Of a stretch of 64,000 bases of DNA, positions 16,739 through 24,800 are shown in pieces. The notes under the pieces are model-generated. The model searched no databases, was not told the DNA's origin, and saw nothing but the letters and a program-made list of their open reading frames with translations. Source of the stretch: Anaerolineaceae bacterium (GTDB taxonomy: Bacteria; Chloroflexota; Anaerolineae; Anaerolineales; Anaerolineaceae); NCBI GenBank assembly GCA_017417055.1, contig JAFPZX010000187.1:1-64000 (forward strand), read 5' to 3'. Both the position numbers and the translations under genes were made by a program. How positions within the stretch are numbered: the stretch's first letter is position 1; every line of letters starts with the position of its first letter.

Positions 16739-16759
16739 GGAGTATCTTACATGGAAGTC

Positions 16760-16820
16760 GCACATGAGTACAGTCCTGCTGTGCCGGCTTCGCGGCAGCA
16801 TCAGGGCAGACCTCGTGTGC
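16760..16820. repeat. Second type of hairpin element, 3' of the nucleoside permease gene
   Basis: Outer stem GCACATGAG (16760-16768) / CTCGTGTGC (16812-16820), with an inner GCCGG-CTTCG-CGGC-type hairpin. The inner part resembles the core of the large palindrome at 24931-25000. The distal arm CACGAGGTCTGCCC recurs at 61343-61356. Confidence 0.6.
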
Positions 16821-16829
16821 TCTATTTTT

Positions 16830-17819
16830 TTAACGTTCTTCGCGGAAGTACGGCAGGCCTAAATGCTTTGGCGGCTGGTTTTCAACCTTATGCTGAAGTG
16901 CCACAAAAATGAGAACCGCGAGGGTTGCGATATAGGGCAGCATTTTGAAAATTTCCTGAGACGAGCGAGTCAGACCGGAAATATAGAAATACAGCCAGGA
17001 AAGGATCCCAAACAGGTAAGAGCCCCAAATCGCGCGCAGCGGACGCCAGGAGGCGAAAATAACCAGCGCTACTGCCAGCCAGCCATTACTCTCAATCCCA
17101 CCGGCACTATTCCATGTTCCGGATTGATAATCCATCACAAAGTACAAACCACCAAGCCCGGATATACAAGCTCCGATACAGGTTGACAGATATTTGTATT
17201 TTGTCACATTGATACCTACAGCATCTGCTGATGCTGGATCTTCGCCAACTGCACGCAAGTTCAAACCGACCATCGTTGTATTCAGAAACCAGCGTAAAAT
17301 GAACGCGAGTATAATTGATAAATAAACAAGAAATCCGTAAGAAAAGATTATCCTTCCAAATTCTCCAAGGTTTGTTGACAAGAAAGGTATTTTCGTTTGA
17401 AATGCATTGCTTGTTACACCAACACGAAGCTGTCCAACACCTCCGGATAACTGGTTCAAAGATCCTCCATAAAAGTTAGCAAAACCTCCGGCAAAAATAT
17501 TGAATGCTAAACCCATGATGTTCTGATTACAGCGTAAAGTTACGGTCATAAACGCGAAAATCAAACCACTAAGGAAGGATGCAACCATAGCACAAATTAG
17601 TGCAATCAACACACAGACAATAGGAACTGCCGCGCTGCCCAAAGCTTTTTCATAATAGAACGCACCTATCAACCCTCCGATACCGCCCATATACATAACA
17701 CCGGGAAGTCCTAAATTTAAATTACCTCCTTTTTCGGTCAAAATTTCACCCACAGAACCATACAGAATAACGGTACCAAATACAATAGCAGAATTAATTA
17801 GCGCAATAATTTGTGTCAT
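16830..17819 (-). CDS. Nucleoside-type ABC transporter permease 2 (BMP system)
   Basis: Membrane permease of the branched-chain/sugar permease superfamily (BPD_transp_2), 329 residues, about eight to ten helices. Typical segments: GEILTEKGGNLNLGLPGVMYMGGIGG, LRCNQNIMGLAFNIFAGG, VGLNLRAVGEDPASADAVGINVTKYKY (coupling loop, about residues 185-215). It matches the YufQ/NupQ-type partner. It overlaps the preceding permease by four bases (ATGA), so translation is probably coupled. Last gene of the transporter operon. Confidence 0.9.
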   Translation of the reverse strand: MTQIIALINSAIVFGTVILYGSVGEILTEKGGNLNLGLPGVMYMGGIGGLIGAFYYEKALGSAAVPIVCVLIALICAMVASFLSGLIFAFMTVTLRCNQNIMGLAFNIFAGGFANFYGGSLNQLSGGVGQLRVGVTSNAFQTKIPFLSTNLGEFGRIIFSYGFLVYLSIILAFILRWFLNTTMVGLNLRAVGEDPASADAVGINVTKYKYLSTCIGACISGLGGLYFVMDYQSGTWNSAGGIESNGWLAVALVIFASWRPLRAIWGSYLFGILSWLYFYISGLTRSSQEIFKMLPYIATLAVLIFVALQHKVENQPPKHLGLPYFREER

Positions 17820-18922
17820 TTCGTCACCTCCTTTTTATGAGATCCACGCAGCCTGACTTTGAAATTGACGAAAAACTCACTGCCGAGCAGGAAAATCAGG
17901 ATGATCCCCTTCACTACGTTGGAGATATAGTCTGAAAGATTATATTGAGAAGCAATTTCACTTGCGCCTTTTTCAAGAAAGACTAAGAAAGCCGAAACGA
18001 CCGCCATAATGAAAGAATTGAATTTTGACATCCAAGTAACAATAATAGTCGTAAAACCACGTCCCCCGGCTGTCTCAGTTGAAATTGTATGAGAAGCACC
18101 GGAAACCACCAGGAAACCGGCAATACCGCAAATCGCGCCGGAAAGCATCATCGTCCGGATGATCACCTTCTTGACGTCCATTGCGCAGTAGCGGGCAGTG
18201 TTCTCACTGTCACCGACCACAGCAATCTCAAACCCGTGCTTGGTATATTTCAGATAGATGAAAATGAAAATCGTAAGAACAACGACCAGGATAACGTTCA
18301 ATGCGTATTGCTGACCGAATATCTTCGGGAACCAGCCAAAGCGGGATTGGGAATTGATGATCCCGACCGTGTTGGAACCGTAGGGATTTTCCCATTTTGC
18401 CACAAAGAAAGCCGTTAGACGAATCGCAATGTAGTTCATCATCAGGGTGAACAGCGTTTCATTGGTATTGATCATGGCCTTACAAAAGCCCGGGAAAAAT
18501 CCCCAAACAGCACCGGCCAAAGCACTGGCACAGAACATAATCACCAAAGCGAGCCAGTTCGGCATGGTTTTGGGAAGGTAAAGCATACAGGCTGCCGCCG
18601 CGATACCGCCAACCAGCACCTGCCCTTCCGCACCGATGTTCCAAAACTTCATCTTGAATGCCGGCGCAAGGCCGAGACCAATACAAAGCATCATCATTGT
18701 ATCACGGATCGTGACCCAGGAACGGCGGTTGGTTCCCAAAGCGCCGTTCCACATTGTCGCATAGACCTTCAAAGGATTCAATTTTGTAATTCCAAAGATA
18801 ATAAAAGCGCAGAGCACGAGCGCGATAAGCAAACCGATGAGACGAATACCAAAAGAAGTCCACCAGGGAATCGCGCCGCGTTTTGAAATACGGAATAAGG
18901 GTTCTTTCTTTTCAGCGTTCAT
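17816..18922 (-). CDS. Nucleoside-type ABC transporter permease 1 (BMP system)
   Basis: Membrane permease, 368 residues, YufP/NupP-type. The motif MMLCIGLGLAPAFKMKFWNIGAEGQVLVGGIAAA is characteristic of this class, followed by TLMMNYIAIRLTAFFV and the coupling loop FEIAVVGDSENTARYCAMDVKKV. A longer frame reaching 19042 would run far into the ATPase gene. The start is placed at 18922 because AGGAGG sits just upstream and the ATG overlaps the ATPase stop; ATG 18925 is an equal alternative. Second gene in the ATPase-permease-permease operon. Confidence 0.9.
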   Translation of the reverse strand: MNAEKKEPLFRISKRGAIPWWTSFGIRLIGLLIALVLCAFIIFGITKLNPLKVYATMWNGALGTNRRSWVTIRDTMMMLCIGLGLAPAFKMKFWNIGAEGQVLVGGIAAAACMLYLPKTMPNWLALVIMFCASALAGAVWGFFPGFCKAMINTNETLFTLMMNYIAIRLTAFFVAKWENPYGSNTVGIINSQSRFGWFPKIFGQQYALNVILVVVLTIFIFIYLKYTKHGFEIAVVGDSENTARYCAMDVKKVIIRTMMLSGAICGIAGFLVVSGASHTISTETAGGRGFTTIIVTWMSKFNSFIMAVVSAFLVFLEKGASEIASQYNLSDYISNVVKGIILIFLLGSEFFVNFKVRLRGSHKKEVTK

Positions 18923-20463
18923 CATGCCTCCTCTTTTTCTCCCAGATGCGTCATCAGCAAACTGACTTCTTCCTTTGTTGTCTTCCGGGCATCCACAATA
19001 CCACTCACTTGCCCGGCACAAAGAACCAGAATACGGTCGCAAAGTTCAAGCAGCACGTCCAGATCTTCACCGACAAAGATAACCGCAACACCTTTCCGCT
19101 TCTGCTCATCCATAAGGTTATAGATCGTATAAGATGTATTGATATCCAGCCCCCGAACCGCGTAAGCAGTCATAATCAAAGACGGATGCTGTTCAATTTC
19201 ACGTCCGACCAGAACCTTTTGGATGTTCCCGCCGGAAAGACGGCGAACCGGTGTATGAATGGAAGGCGTCAGAACATCCAGGTCTTTTACAACCTTTTCC
19301 GCTAATTTCTTCGGTTTTTTCAGGTCCAGCATGGGTCCGGAGCCATCCTGATAGCTCTTCAGCATCATATTTTCAGCGATATCCATGTTGCCGACCAGCC
19401 CCATTCCCAGACGATCTTCCGGAACGAAGGCAAGACTTACACCTAAATTTTTTATATCAACCGGAGAAAGGTTCGCCAGATTTTGTTCCTTTGCACCTTG
19501 TGTATTAGAGGTATATAAAATTTCCGCACCGGGCTCCAGTTTTTCCAATCCTGCGATAGCTTCCAGCAGCTCCCGCTGACCACTGCCGGAAATACCGGCA
19601 ACACCAAGCACCTCACCGCCATAACAGGTGAAGGAAACATTCTGAAGCTTCATCACCCCGTAAATATCTTTCACGCTCAAATTTCTAACTTCCAGGCACT
19701 TGTGAAGGTTTTTCGGTTCAGAGCGGTCAATGTTCAGTGTTGTCGGATGACCAACCATCATGTTCGTCAATTCCTGCGGATTCGTATCTTTCGTCATCTT
19801 CTCCCCGACATAATTGCCCTTCAGCAGTACGACAACTCTGTCTGAAATATCCATGACTTCATGAAGTTTATGCGTAATGATGACAACCGCTTTCCCGTCA
19901 GCCCGCATGTTGCGTAAAACCACGAATAATTTTTGCGTTTCCTGCGGCGTCAGAACAGCTGTCGGCTCATCAAGGATCAGGATATCCGCACCGCGGTAAA
20001 GCTGCTTGACAATTTCCAGCGTCTGCTTTTCGGAAACAGACATGTCATACACTTTTTTGTCGGGATCCACCACAAAACCGTAACGGTCGCAAAAATCTTT
20101 CACCCTGGTCCGGACGTTTTTCAGATCCACCATGCGGCCTTCATTCAGTCCCAGGATAATGTTTTCCGCTGCCGTCATGACTTCCACCAGCTTGAAATGC
20201 TGATGGATCATCCCGATATGCAGCGCGAAAGCATCCGCGGGGTTGTTGATCGTGACGTGCTGACCATTTACATAAATATCACCGCTGTCCGGAGCATAGA
20301 TTCCGGAAAGCATGTTCATCAGCGTGGTTTTTCCACTGCCGTTTTCACCCAAAAGGGCTAGCACCTCTCCGTAATTTATTTCCAGACAAACCTTATTGTT
20401 GGCAACTACAACGTCAAAGGTTTTTGTGATGTCTACCATTTTTACAGCATTTTTATTACTCAA
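18922..20463 (-). CDS. Duplicated-domain ATPase of the BMP-type nucleoside transporter
   Basis: Cytoplasmic ATPase of about 513 residues with two ABC modules, like YufO/NupO and sugar-type RbsA. Module 1: GENGSGKTTLMN (Walker A), MSVSEKQTLEIVKQL (signature variant), ADILILDEPTAVLTPQE. Module 2: VAGISGSGQRELLEAI in place of a canonical Walker A, LSGGNIQKVLVGREIE, then a Walker B replaced by PSLIMTAYAVRGLD and a VGEDLD switch. The degenerate second module is normal for the family. A TTG start at 20463 is preferred, with AGAAAGGA 8 bases upstream; the longer frame from 20529 has no such site. It begins the ATPase-permease-permease unit. Confidence 0.9.
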   Translation of the reverse strand: MSNKNAVKMVDITKTFDVVVANNKVCLEINYGEVLALLGENGSGKTTLMNMLSGIYAPDSGDIYVNGQHVTINNPADAFALHIGMIHQHFKLVEVMTAAENIILGLNEGRMVDLKNVRTRVKDFCDRYGFVVDPDKKVYDMSVSEKQTLEIVKQLYRGADILILDEPTAVLTPQETQKLFVVLRNMRADGKAVVIITHKLHEVMDISDRVVVLLKGNYVGEKMTKDTNPQELTNMMVGHPTTLNIDRSEPKNLHKCLEVRNLSVKDIYGVMKLQNVSFTCYGGEVLGVAGISGSGQRELLEAIAGLEKLEPGAEILYTSNTQGAKEQNLANLSPVDIKNLGVSLAFVPEDRLGMGLVGNMDIAENMMLKSYQDGSGPMLDLKKPKKLAEKVVKDLDVLTPSIHTPVRRLSGGNIQKVLVGREIEQHPSLIMTAYAVRGLDINTSYTIYNLMDEQKRKGVAVIFVGEDLDVLLELCDRILVLCAGQVSGIVDARKTTKEEVSLLMTHLGEKEEA

Positions 20464-20584
20464 GGGAGACTTCCTTTCTCCGAAGGATTCAACGAACCGA
20501 TCGGCATCTGATGCTTTTGAATACAACACTGTCTTTTTGTATCCTGATGAAACAGAACCATCTTCCAGTAATCACCTCTTGATC

Positions 20585-20613
20585 GGGGACTGTCCCTTTA
20601 TGGGACCGTCCCC
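20585..20613. repeat. GGGGAC-ended hairpin (REP/MITE-like)
   Basis: GGGGACTGTCCC (20585-20596), TTTAT, GGGACCGTCCCC (20602-20613). It lies just upstream of the ATPase gene, in the opposite orientation to the copy at 20637. Confidence 0.85.
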
Positions 20614-20636
20614 ACCTCGCAGACACCTGTACTATT

Positions 20637-20665
20637 GGGGACAGTCCCATGAAGGGACAGTCACC
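20637..20665. repeat. GGGGAC-ended hairpin (REP/MITE-like)
   Basis: GGGGACAGTCCC (20637-20648), ATGAA, GGGACAGTCACC (20654-20665). Paired with the copy at 20585, so two elements lie 24 bases apart in inverted orientation. Confidence 0.8.
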
Positions 20666-20709
20666 GTTAGTTACCACATAATTAGATGAGGTTCTGTTTC
20701 ATCAGGCTA

Positions 20710-20743
20710 TAAAAATGCACGGGGAGTTTGAATCTCCCCGTGC
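20710..20743 (-). terminator. Intrinsic terminator after the BMP binding-protein gene
   Basis: GCACGGGGAG (20717-20726) pairs perfectly with CTCCCCGTGC (20734-20743), loop TTTGAAT. On the minus strand it is followed by ATTTTTA. It separates the abundant binding protein from the ATPase and permeases, a common way to set unequal expression. Confidence 0.85.
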
Positions 20744-20759
20744 CGTAAAGCGTTACAAA

Positions 20760-21950
20760 TTACTCGTTGGTGAGTTCAGTAATACCATCGATGCGGATGC
20801 CAAATGATGGAGCTGATTTCCATTCTGATTCGTGGAAATATCCATCAGCAATCGCTTCACCCTGATCCGGTACAAAGTCACCTTCAGTATCCAACGCGAA
20901 CCAGTGCGTCACTGTTTCACCTTTGACAGTAAAAGTGGAAGTATCAAATACATGCAGCGTTCCATCCTTGATAGCGGCTTCAACAGCTTCAACAGCTTCG
21001 GCGGTGCCCGGAGCGCAAGAATCACCTAATTCAGAAATCTGATTGGCATTGTCAGCGTAACCGATTGAATAGTCCACCGGCAACTTTTCGCCCTTCATGG
21101 CTAATCCAATCATGTGGGTATAAAGTTCAACCCAGTTGTTTTGAGCAGAAGTTAATGCACCGGTTGGAGCAGCTTCACGCATATCAATGTTGTAGCCGAT
21201 GCTGTAAACATCAGTTCCGTTCTTTCGTGCAGATTCAACCGCTGAAGGGGCACCCTGGGAGTCAGCATGCTGACCTATGATGACGCAGCCGCGTGCAATC
21301 AAAGATTCAGCAGCCATTTTTTCTTTTTCGAAATTATCCCAGTCATTTGTATAAATTACTTCCATATAGGCTTCCGGGACAATGGAGCGGATGCCAAGGA
21401 AGAAACCGGTGTAACCGGATACTACTTCATCATACGGATAGGCACCGACATAACCAATATGAGGATCGGTGACTTTACCATCATCCATCAATTGTTTAAG
21501 TTTCATACCAGCAACAACACCTGAAACATAACGAGATTCATATGTATGAGGGAACATGTTGGAGAAATTATCCAAACCGTCCTTCCAGGCGGTATCACCG
21601 GTAGCAGAAACAAATGTGATTTCCGGATATTCTTCAGCAGCTAATTTCAAAAAAGCCTGATGACCATAGGAATCAGACATGATTAAAGTACATCCCTGTT
21701 CCGCGAGGTCAACAGCCGCATCATAACACTGTTCATTTTCGCCTATATTATATTTGATAATGACCTGATCATCATCCAAATCAAGACGTTCCATCGCTCC
21801 GCGTACGCCATCGATATGAGCCGCATCGTAACCGGTTTGTTCATCGTGGAGGAGGATAACACCGACCTTGAAGTCATCGTCAGCAGAAACGGCACAGACA
21901 GCCATCAGCAGAACTGACAAGACAAGAAACAACGATAAAAACTTTTTCAT
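20760..21950 (-). CDS. BMP-family (PnrA-like) nucleoside-binding protein
   Basis: Exported binding protein of 396 residues, the solute receptor for the downstream ATPase and permeases. BMP/PnrA features: KVGVILLHDEQTGYDAAHIDGVRGAMERL, TFVSATGDTAWKDGLDNFSNMFPHTYESRYVSGVVAGMKL, GYVGAYPYDEVVSGYTGFFLGIRSI, and VIIGQHADSQGAPSAVESARKNGTDVYSIGYN. The signal peptide ends AVCAVSADDD. The single Cys is not in a clear lipobox context, so it is probably cleaved by signal peptidase I. GGAGAAAAGAAGG precedes the ATG. Ligand likely a purine nucleoside or a related molecule. Confidence 0.9.
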   Translation of the reverse strand: MKKFLSLFLVLSVLLMAVCAVSADDDFKVGVILLHDEQTGYDAAHIDGVRGAMERLDLDDDQVIIKYNIGENEQCYDAAVDLAEQGCTLIMSDSYGHQAFLKLAAEEYPEITFVSATGDTAWKDGLDNFSNMFPHTYESRYVSGVVAGMKLKQLMDDGKVTDPHIGYVGAYPYDEVVSGYTGFFLGIRSIVPEAYMEVIYTNDWDNFEKEKMAAESLIARGCVIIGQHADSQGAPSAVESARKNGTDVYSIGYNIDMREAAPTGALTSAQNNWVELYTHMIGLAMKGEKLPVDYSIGYADNANQISELGDSCAPGTAEAVEAVEAAIKDGTLHVFDTSTFTVKGETVTHWFALDTEGDFVPDQGEAIADGYFHESEWKSAPSFGIRIDGITELTNE

Positions 21951-22153
21951 CCTTCTTTTCTCCTTTTTGATTTCTTACAGTTTTCTGTAAGTTTAAGATA
22001 TACGAATGTATATCATTGCCGCGAACCCTATACCGACATTTCATAATTTGCAGATTATGTTGTCTGACAACTCCATTTTATCTTAAAAAATCAAATTACA
22101 ACACGCTAATTCTGTCATATCTCAATCTGACAAAAATCACTTTTTAATAATAT
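21951..22153 (-). promoter_or_regulatory. Leader/promoter region of the BMP operon
   Basis: On the minus strand this untranslated stretch holds two small perfect hairpins near the gene, CTTACAG/CTGTAAG (21974-21991) and GATATAC/GTATATC (21997-22014). A GTTGTC-AGACAAC inverted repeat lies further upstream near 22061-22073. No known riboswitch consensus was recognised. Confidence 0.35.
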
Positions 22154-22444
22154 TCATCTGATACCATCGTCAAATGAATTATAATCCAAAGCTTTTAACT
22201 TGTCCATACATTTTGTCTTTGCACAAATACTTGCTCTTTTTATTCTTGATCGATATATTCTCATCTGATAATAATGTATTGATAAATCATATCCAGCTAT
22301 GAGGTTCTGTAAGCGTTTTTTATAATCCACTCTTAGGTCTTTCAGTATGGCGTCATGACGATTGATATGCTTTTCTAATTTGTTTATCTCGTCCTCTCCC
22401 TGTCGAAATATTATTGGTCTATCAGTTTCTTTTCTCCTTATGAC
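22154..22444 (-). pseudogene. Open frame without start codon, possible gene remnant
   Basis: Reading the minus strand from 22444 gives 96 open codons to a TGA at 22154-22156, after a TAA at 22445-22447. No ATG, GTG or TTG lies near its beginning, although AAGGAG occurs there out of register. The peptide is Lys/Arg-rich and helical (EDEINKLEKHINRHDAILKD, LQNLIAGYDLSIHYYQMRI), like a coiled-coil tail. It may be the 3' end of a decayed gene or a chance frame in A+T-rich DNA. No family recognised. Confidence 0.3.
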
Positions 22445-22456
22445 TTAAAACAAAAA

Positions 22457-22590
22457 GAGACCGTGTAAATATCACAGCCTCATCAACATACCGATAACAG
22501 GGTATTTTTCCAGAACCTTCCGCTTTTCTTTTTACAAGTGGTAGAAATACAATAGGAATGACGCTGACTTATTGTGTATTTACACAGACA
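22457..22590. mobile_element. Possible IS256-derived mini-element (MITE)
   Basis: GAGACCGTGTAAATATCACA (22457-22476) and the reverse complement of 22571-22590 (TGTCTGTGTAAATACACAAT) form inward-facing inverted repeats sharing GTGTAAATA and CACA. Ends with CTGTGTAAA are typical of IS256/Mutator-type insertion sequences. The 134-base interval has no transposase frame. No convincing target duplication is seen, so the call is tentative. Confidence 0.35.
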
Positions 22591-22662
22591 CATTTCGGCT
22601 GTCAGTCTGCCGCAGTTTAACGCTGACTCATTCCTTTTATTACATAGTGGCGTTTTTTTAAA

Positions 22663-22989
22663 TTATACCATTTCCATTTCTTTTTCAAAAGAAATATATT
22701 CTTTAGAAACTTCGCTTGCAATAATATATTGGAGATATTGATTCAGCGATACACCTTGTTCATCAGCACATATGATAGCTTTTTTGTGCAAATCTTTTGG
22801 GATTCGCAAAGCAATCCGTCCATTTGCCTTTTTCGTTTTTTCATGAAGTTCTTCCAAGGTTATCCATTTTTCAACTTCACCGGTATCATGAGCTTTGTCT
22901 AATTCAGCCATTGCAGCTGTTTCCCATTTATCCGGCTCTTCAACAGGAATTTCTGCCAAATTCTTCAATAAGATTTCAGCTTCGTTCAT
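22663..22989 (-). CDS. Ribbon-helix-helix antitoxin (HicB-like C-terminal domain)
   Basis: A 108-residue protein. The N-terminal half (MNEAEILLKNLAEIPVEEPDKWETA) is acidic. The C-terminal half has the Arc/MetJ ribbon-helix-helix pattern: GRIALRIPKDLHKKAIICADEQGVSLNQYLQYIIASEV (about residues 57-94). Such proteins bind operator DNA as dimers and neutralise a partner toxin. The toxin gene lies 22 bases upstream. A perfect 16-base palindrome before the toxin gene is a likely operator for autoregulation. Confidence 0.8.
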   Translation of the reverse strand: MNEAEILLKNLAEIPVEEPDKWETAAMAELDKAHDTGEVEKWITLEELHEKTKKANGRIALRIPKDLHKKAIICADEQGVSLNQYLQYIIASEVSKEYISFEKEMEMV

Positions 22990-23011
22990 AATTTATATCC
23001 TTTCTGACGAA

Positions 23012-23254
23012 TCAGTATATGTCCCCACGTGGACCAATATCGGAAATCTGTATTTCGTTTCGTTCAATATCAATTTCGAATATGATTCGATAATGATATG
23101 TTTTATATCGAAACTGGAATTTACTTCCTTTTAATCTAACAATATCACCGTTAAGCTTTGCAATATCCTCAAAGCATTCATCAAAATGATTCTGTAAATT
23201 CTTCGGAGCCCTTTCATAATATTTTTGAGCTTTCCGGGATAATCTTATTTGCAT
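23012..23254 (-). CDS. RelE/ParE-family toxin
   Basis: An 80-residue basic protein with the RelE/ParE fold pattern: MQIRLSRKAQKYYERAPKNLQNHFDECFEDI at the N-terminus, LKGSKFQFRYKTYHYRIIFEIDIERNEIQISDIGPRGDIY at the C-terminus, including the conserved R-YRIIFEID strand. Members are usually ribosome-dependent mRNA interferases or gyrase inhibitors; which one applies cannot be read from sequence. It is first in the pair, before the antitoxin (HigBA-like order). Confidence 0.8.
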   Translation of the reverse strand: MQIRLSRKAQKYYERAPKNLQNHFDECFEDIAKLNGDIVRLKGSKFQFRYKTYHYRIIFEIDIERNEIQISDIGPRGDIY

Positions 23255-23273
23255 AGTCAGCCCCTTGTTTATA

Positions 23274-23289
23274 ATATCATATATGATAT
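23274..23289. promoter_or_regulatory. 16-bp perfect palindrome, probable toxin-antitoxin operator
   Basis: ATATCATATATGATAT is a perfect palindrome centred 27 bases upstream of the toxin start codon, overlapping the expected promoter. Ribbon-helix-helix antitoxins typically bind such sites. Confidence 0.65.
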
Positions 23290-23471
23290 CACAAATAGAT
23301 ACTTCATAAAGATTTTATTATACATTTCTTAGTTATTCACGGATTTTCAAGTATTACTTATAAATTTGTCCACATGTGATTCACAATGGGAGGTTATCTG
23401 TTTTGTTCTATGGATACGCAGTGAATTTCAACGCTTATCTTTAGAATTTTATAACTATTTTTGTATTTTCC

Positions 23472-23499
23472 TTGACTTTTACAATATTCTATATATAAT
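23472..23499 (+). promoter_or_regulatory. Promoter of cassette copy 1
   Basis: TTGACT (23472-23477) and TATAAT (23494-23499), spacing 16. The same boxes and spacing are conserved in copy 2 (61260-61287), while the spacer sequences differ at several places. Confidence 0.75.
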
Positions 23500-23550
23500 C
23501 AATATCGTTAGAATATATTTTTTACTTTATTATAGAAAGGAGGAGTGAAG

Positions 23551-24732
23551 ATGAACGCGTTGGCGGCTGAACTTATGCAGCAGGATGAACAGCTGCAGCA
23601 GATGCTGAAATACGGCATGTCCGGCGGGAAAGAAAACCGCGGTATTTTGACACAAATCAAAGCCGCAGAGCTGCCTGACGAAGCGATCAACGTGTTCAGC
23701 AACGCTCCTGCCGAATTTGAAGAACGCTCCCGCATGCTGTGGGACGATACCCAAAAACTGTATTATCACGCCTGCAAGGCCAACCGCTTTTCAGAAAATT
23801 ATCTGAAATATTCCGAGGAGCTGGAAAAGAGCATCCGGCAGATGGGCAGTGTTTGCATTACCAAAGCGGCTCTGGAACAAAAGGGGCTGGAATTTCCGAC
23901 CCTTGCGGAACTGGGCGTCGAAGAACTGGTCCGTATGAGTTCCTATCATCTGCGCAAAGCTCACGCGGCGCTGGAGGGAATTTATAAAGACAACAACCTG
24001 CTGGGGATCAGTTATCTGAAACAGGAATTCCGTTGGGACGCACTCATCAGCCGGCTGCTCTCTACCGAATCCAAGATCCAAAAAATCAAAGACGGCAAGC
24101 TGAATGTGGACGACCTGCTGAAACAGGATGAAAATTTCCGCGGTTCTCTGCCTACGAATGAGAACAACAATACCGGTGTAACACAGCGGGTGCGCCTTAA
24201 TCCCTCCGCACTGCCGATCGACGGTGCTATGGCGCGGAAAATGCTTTCTCTTGAGAAGGCAGAGCAAAAGCAGGTGGAAGCTGCTCGCAAAGAAAAACAA
24301 CGTAAAATCAGAGAGCTGGAAAAGCTGGAACGAAAACTGGACCGCACGCCGGGTATGTACAAACCTTCTATGATTGATCTGACCAAAGAACAAAAACGTC
24401 AGATCAACGAAAGCAACGCGGAGTACTTACGCGAAGAAATCGCGGAGATGGAAGCAGCTGAGCCGGAAGTGAAAGCACCGGCTCCGGAACCGAGGGAACT
24501 TGCTCCCGGGGAAATCAGCGAAGCGGAGGCGCGGAAAATCCTGATGGATGACGCGATGAAGCGGGGCGATCAGCAGGCGCTGATGCAGATCCCTCTGGAG
24601 GATTCGGCGGCATTTTATCAGCGCTGGCTGCGATGGAGCGAGGATCTGCGCGAAAGAAACAATTCTCCCCGGTCCGGTCCCTCGAATGAGAAACGGAAAG
24701 CACTGCGTGAGAAGAGGAAGAAGAGAAAGTAG
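23551..24732 (+). CDS. Uncharacterised cassette protein, copy 1
   Basis: I do not recognise this 393-residue cytoplasmic protein. There is no signal peptide or membrane segment. Visible features: a Gln/Glu-rich N-terminus (MNALAAELMQQDEQLQQMLKYG), a helical region through about 190, a conserved NENNNTGVTQRVRLNPSALPIDGAMARKML stretch (about 208-235), a charged coiled-coil-like segment (EAARKEKQRKIRELEKLERKL, about 245-265), a Pro/Glu linker (EVKAPAPEPRELAPGEISEAEARKI), and a basic C-terminus (EKRKALREKRKKRK) ending in a heptamer array. ATG at 23551 is chosen over a GTG at 23545 because AAAGGAGG sits 8 bases before it. The second copy (60013-61206) differs at roughly 35 residues. Both copies keep an intact frame, which suggests selection. 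No transposase or recombinase signature was seen. Confidence 0.8.
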   Translation: MNALAAELMQQDEQLQQMLKYGMSGGKENRGILTQIKAAELPDEAINVFSNAPAEFEERSRMLWDDTQKLYYHACKANRFSENYLKYSEELEKSIRQMGSVCITKAALEQKGLEFPTLAELGVEELVRMSSYHLRKAHAALEGIYKDNNLLGISYLKQEFRWDALISRLLSTESKIQKIKDGKLNVDDLLKQDENFRGSLPTNENNNTGVTQRVRLNPSALPIDGAMARKMLSLEKAEQKQVEAARKEKQRKIRELEKLERKLDRTPGMYKPSMIDLTKEQKRQINESNAEYLREEIAEMEAAEPEVKAPAPEPRELAPGEISEAEARKILMDDAMKRGDQQALMQIPLEDSAAFYQRWLRWSEDLRERNNSPRSGPSNEKRKALREKRKKRK

Positions 24733-24758
24733 GTTTCAGGTTTCAGGTTTTAGGTTTC
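24731..24758 (+). repeat. Four-unit heptanucleotide array at the stop codon of cassette copy 1
   Basis: AGGTTTC, AGGTTTC, AGGTTTT, AGGTTTC in register; the first AG completes the TAG stop. Copy 2 has four units at the identical position but with different sequence. Confidence 0.9.
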
Positions 24759-24763
24759 AGTGA

Positions 24764-24785
24764 GCCGGAATCGGTTGATTTCGGC
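24764..24785. repeat. Conserved 9-bp-stem hairpin of the cassette 3' end (copy 1)
   Basis: GCCGGAATC (24764-24772), loop GGTT, GATTTCGGC (24777-24785). The one change from copy 2 (G for A) leaves a G-T pair, so the stem is kept. Confidence 0.7.
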
Positions 24786-24800
24786 TGTCTTTGATTCGGT

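Noticed and set aside
19042-20529. Longer starts for the nucleoside permease (19042) and ATPase (20529)
   Set aside because: They would run deep into the ATPase gene or back toward the upstream hairpins, and lack ribosome-binding sites; internal starts with good sites were chosen.
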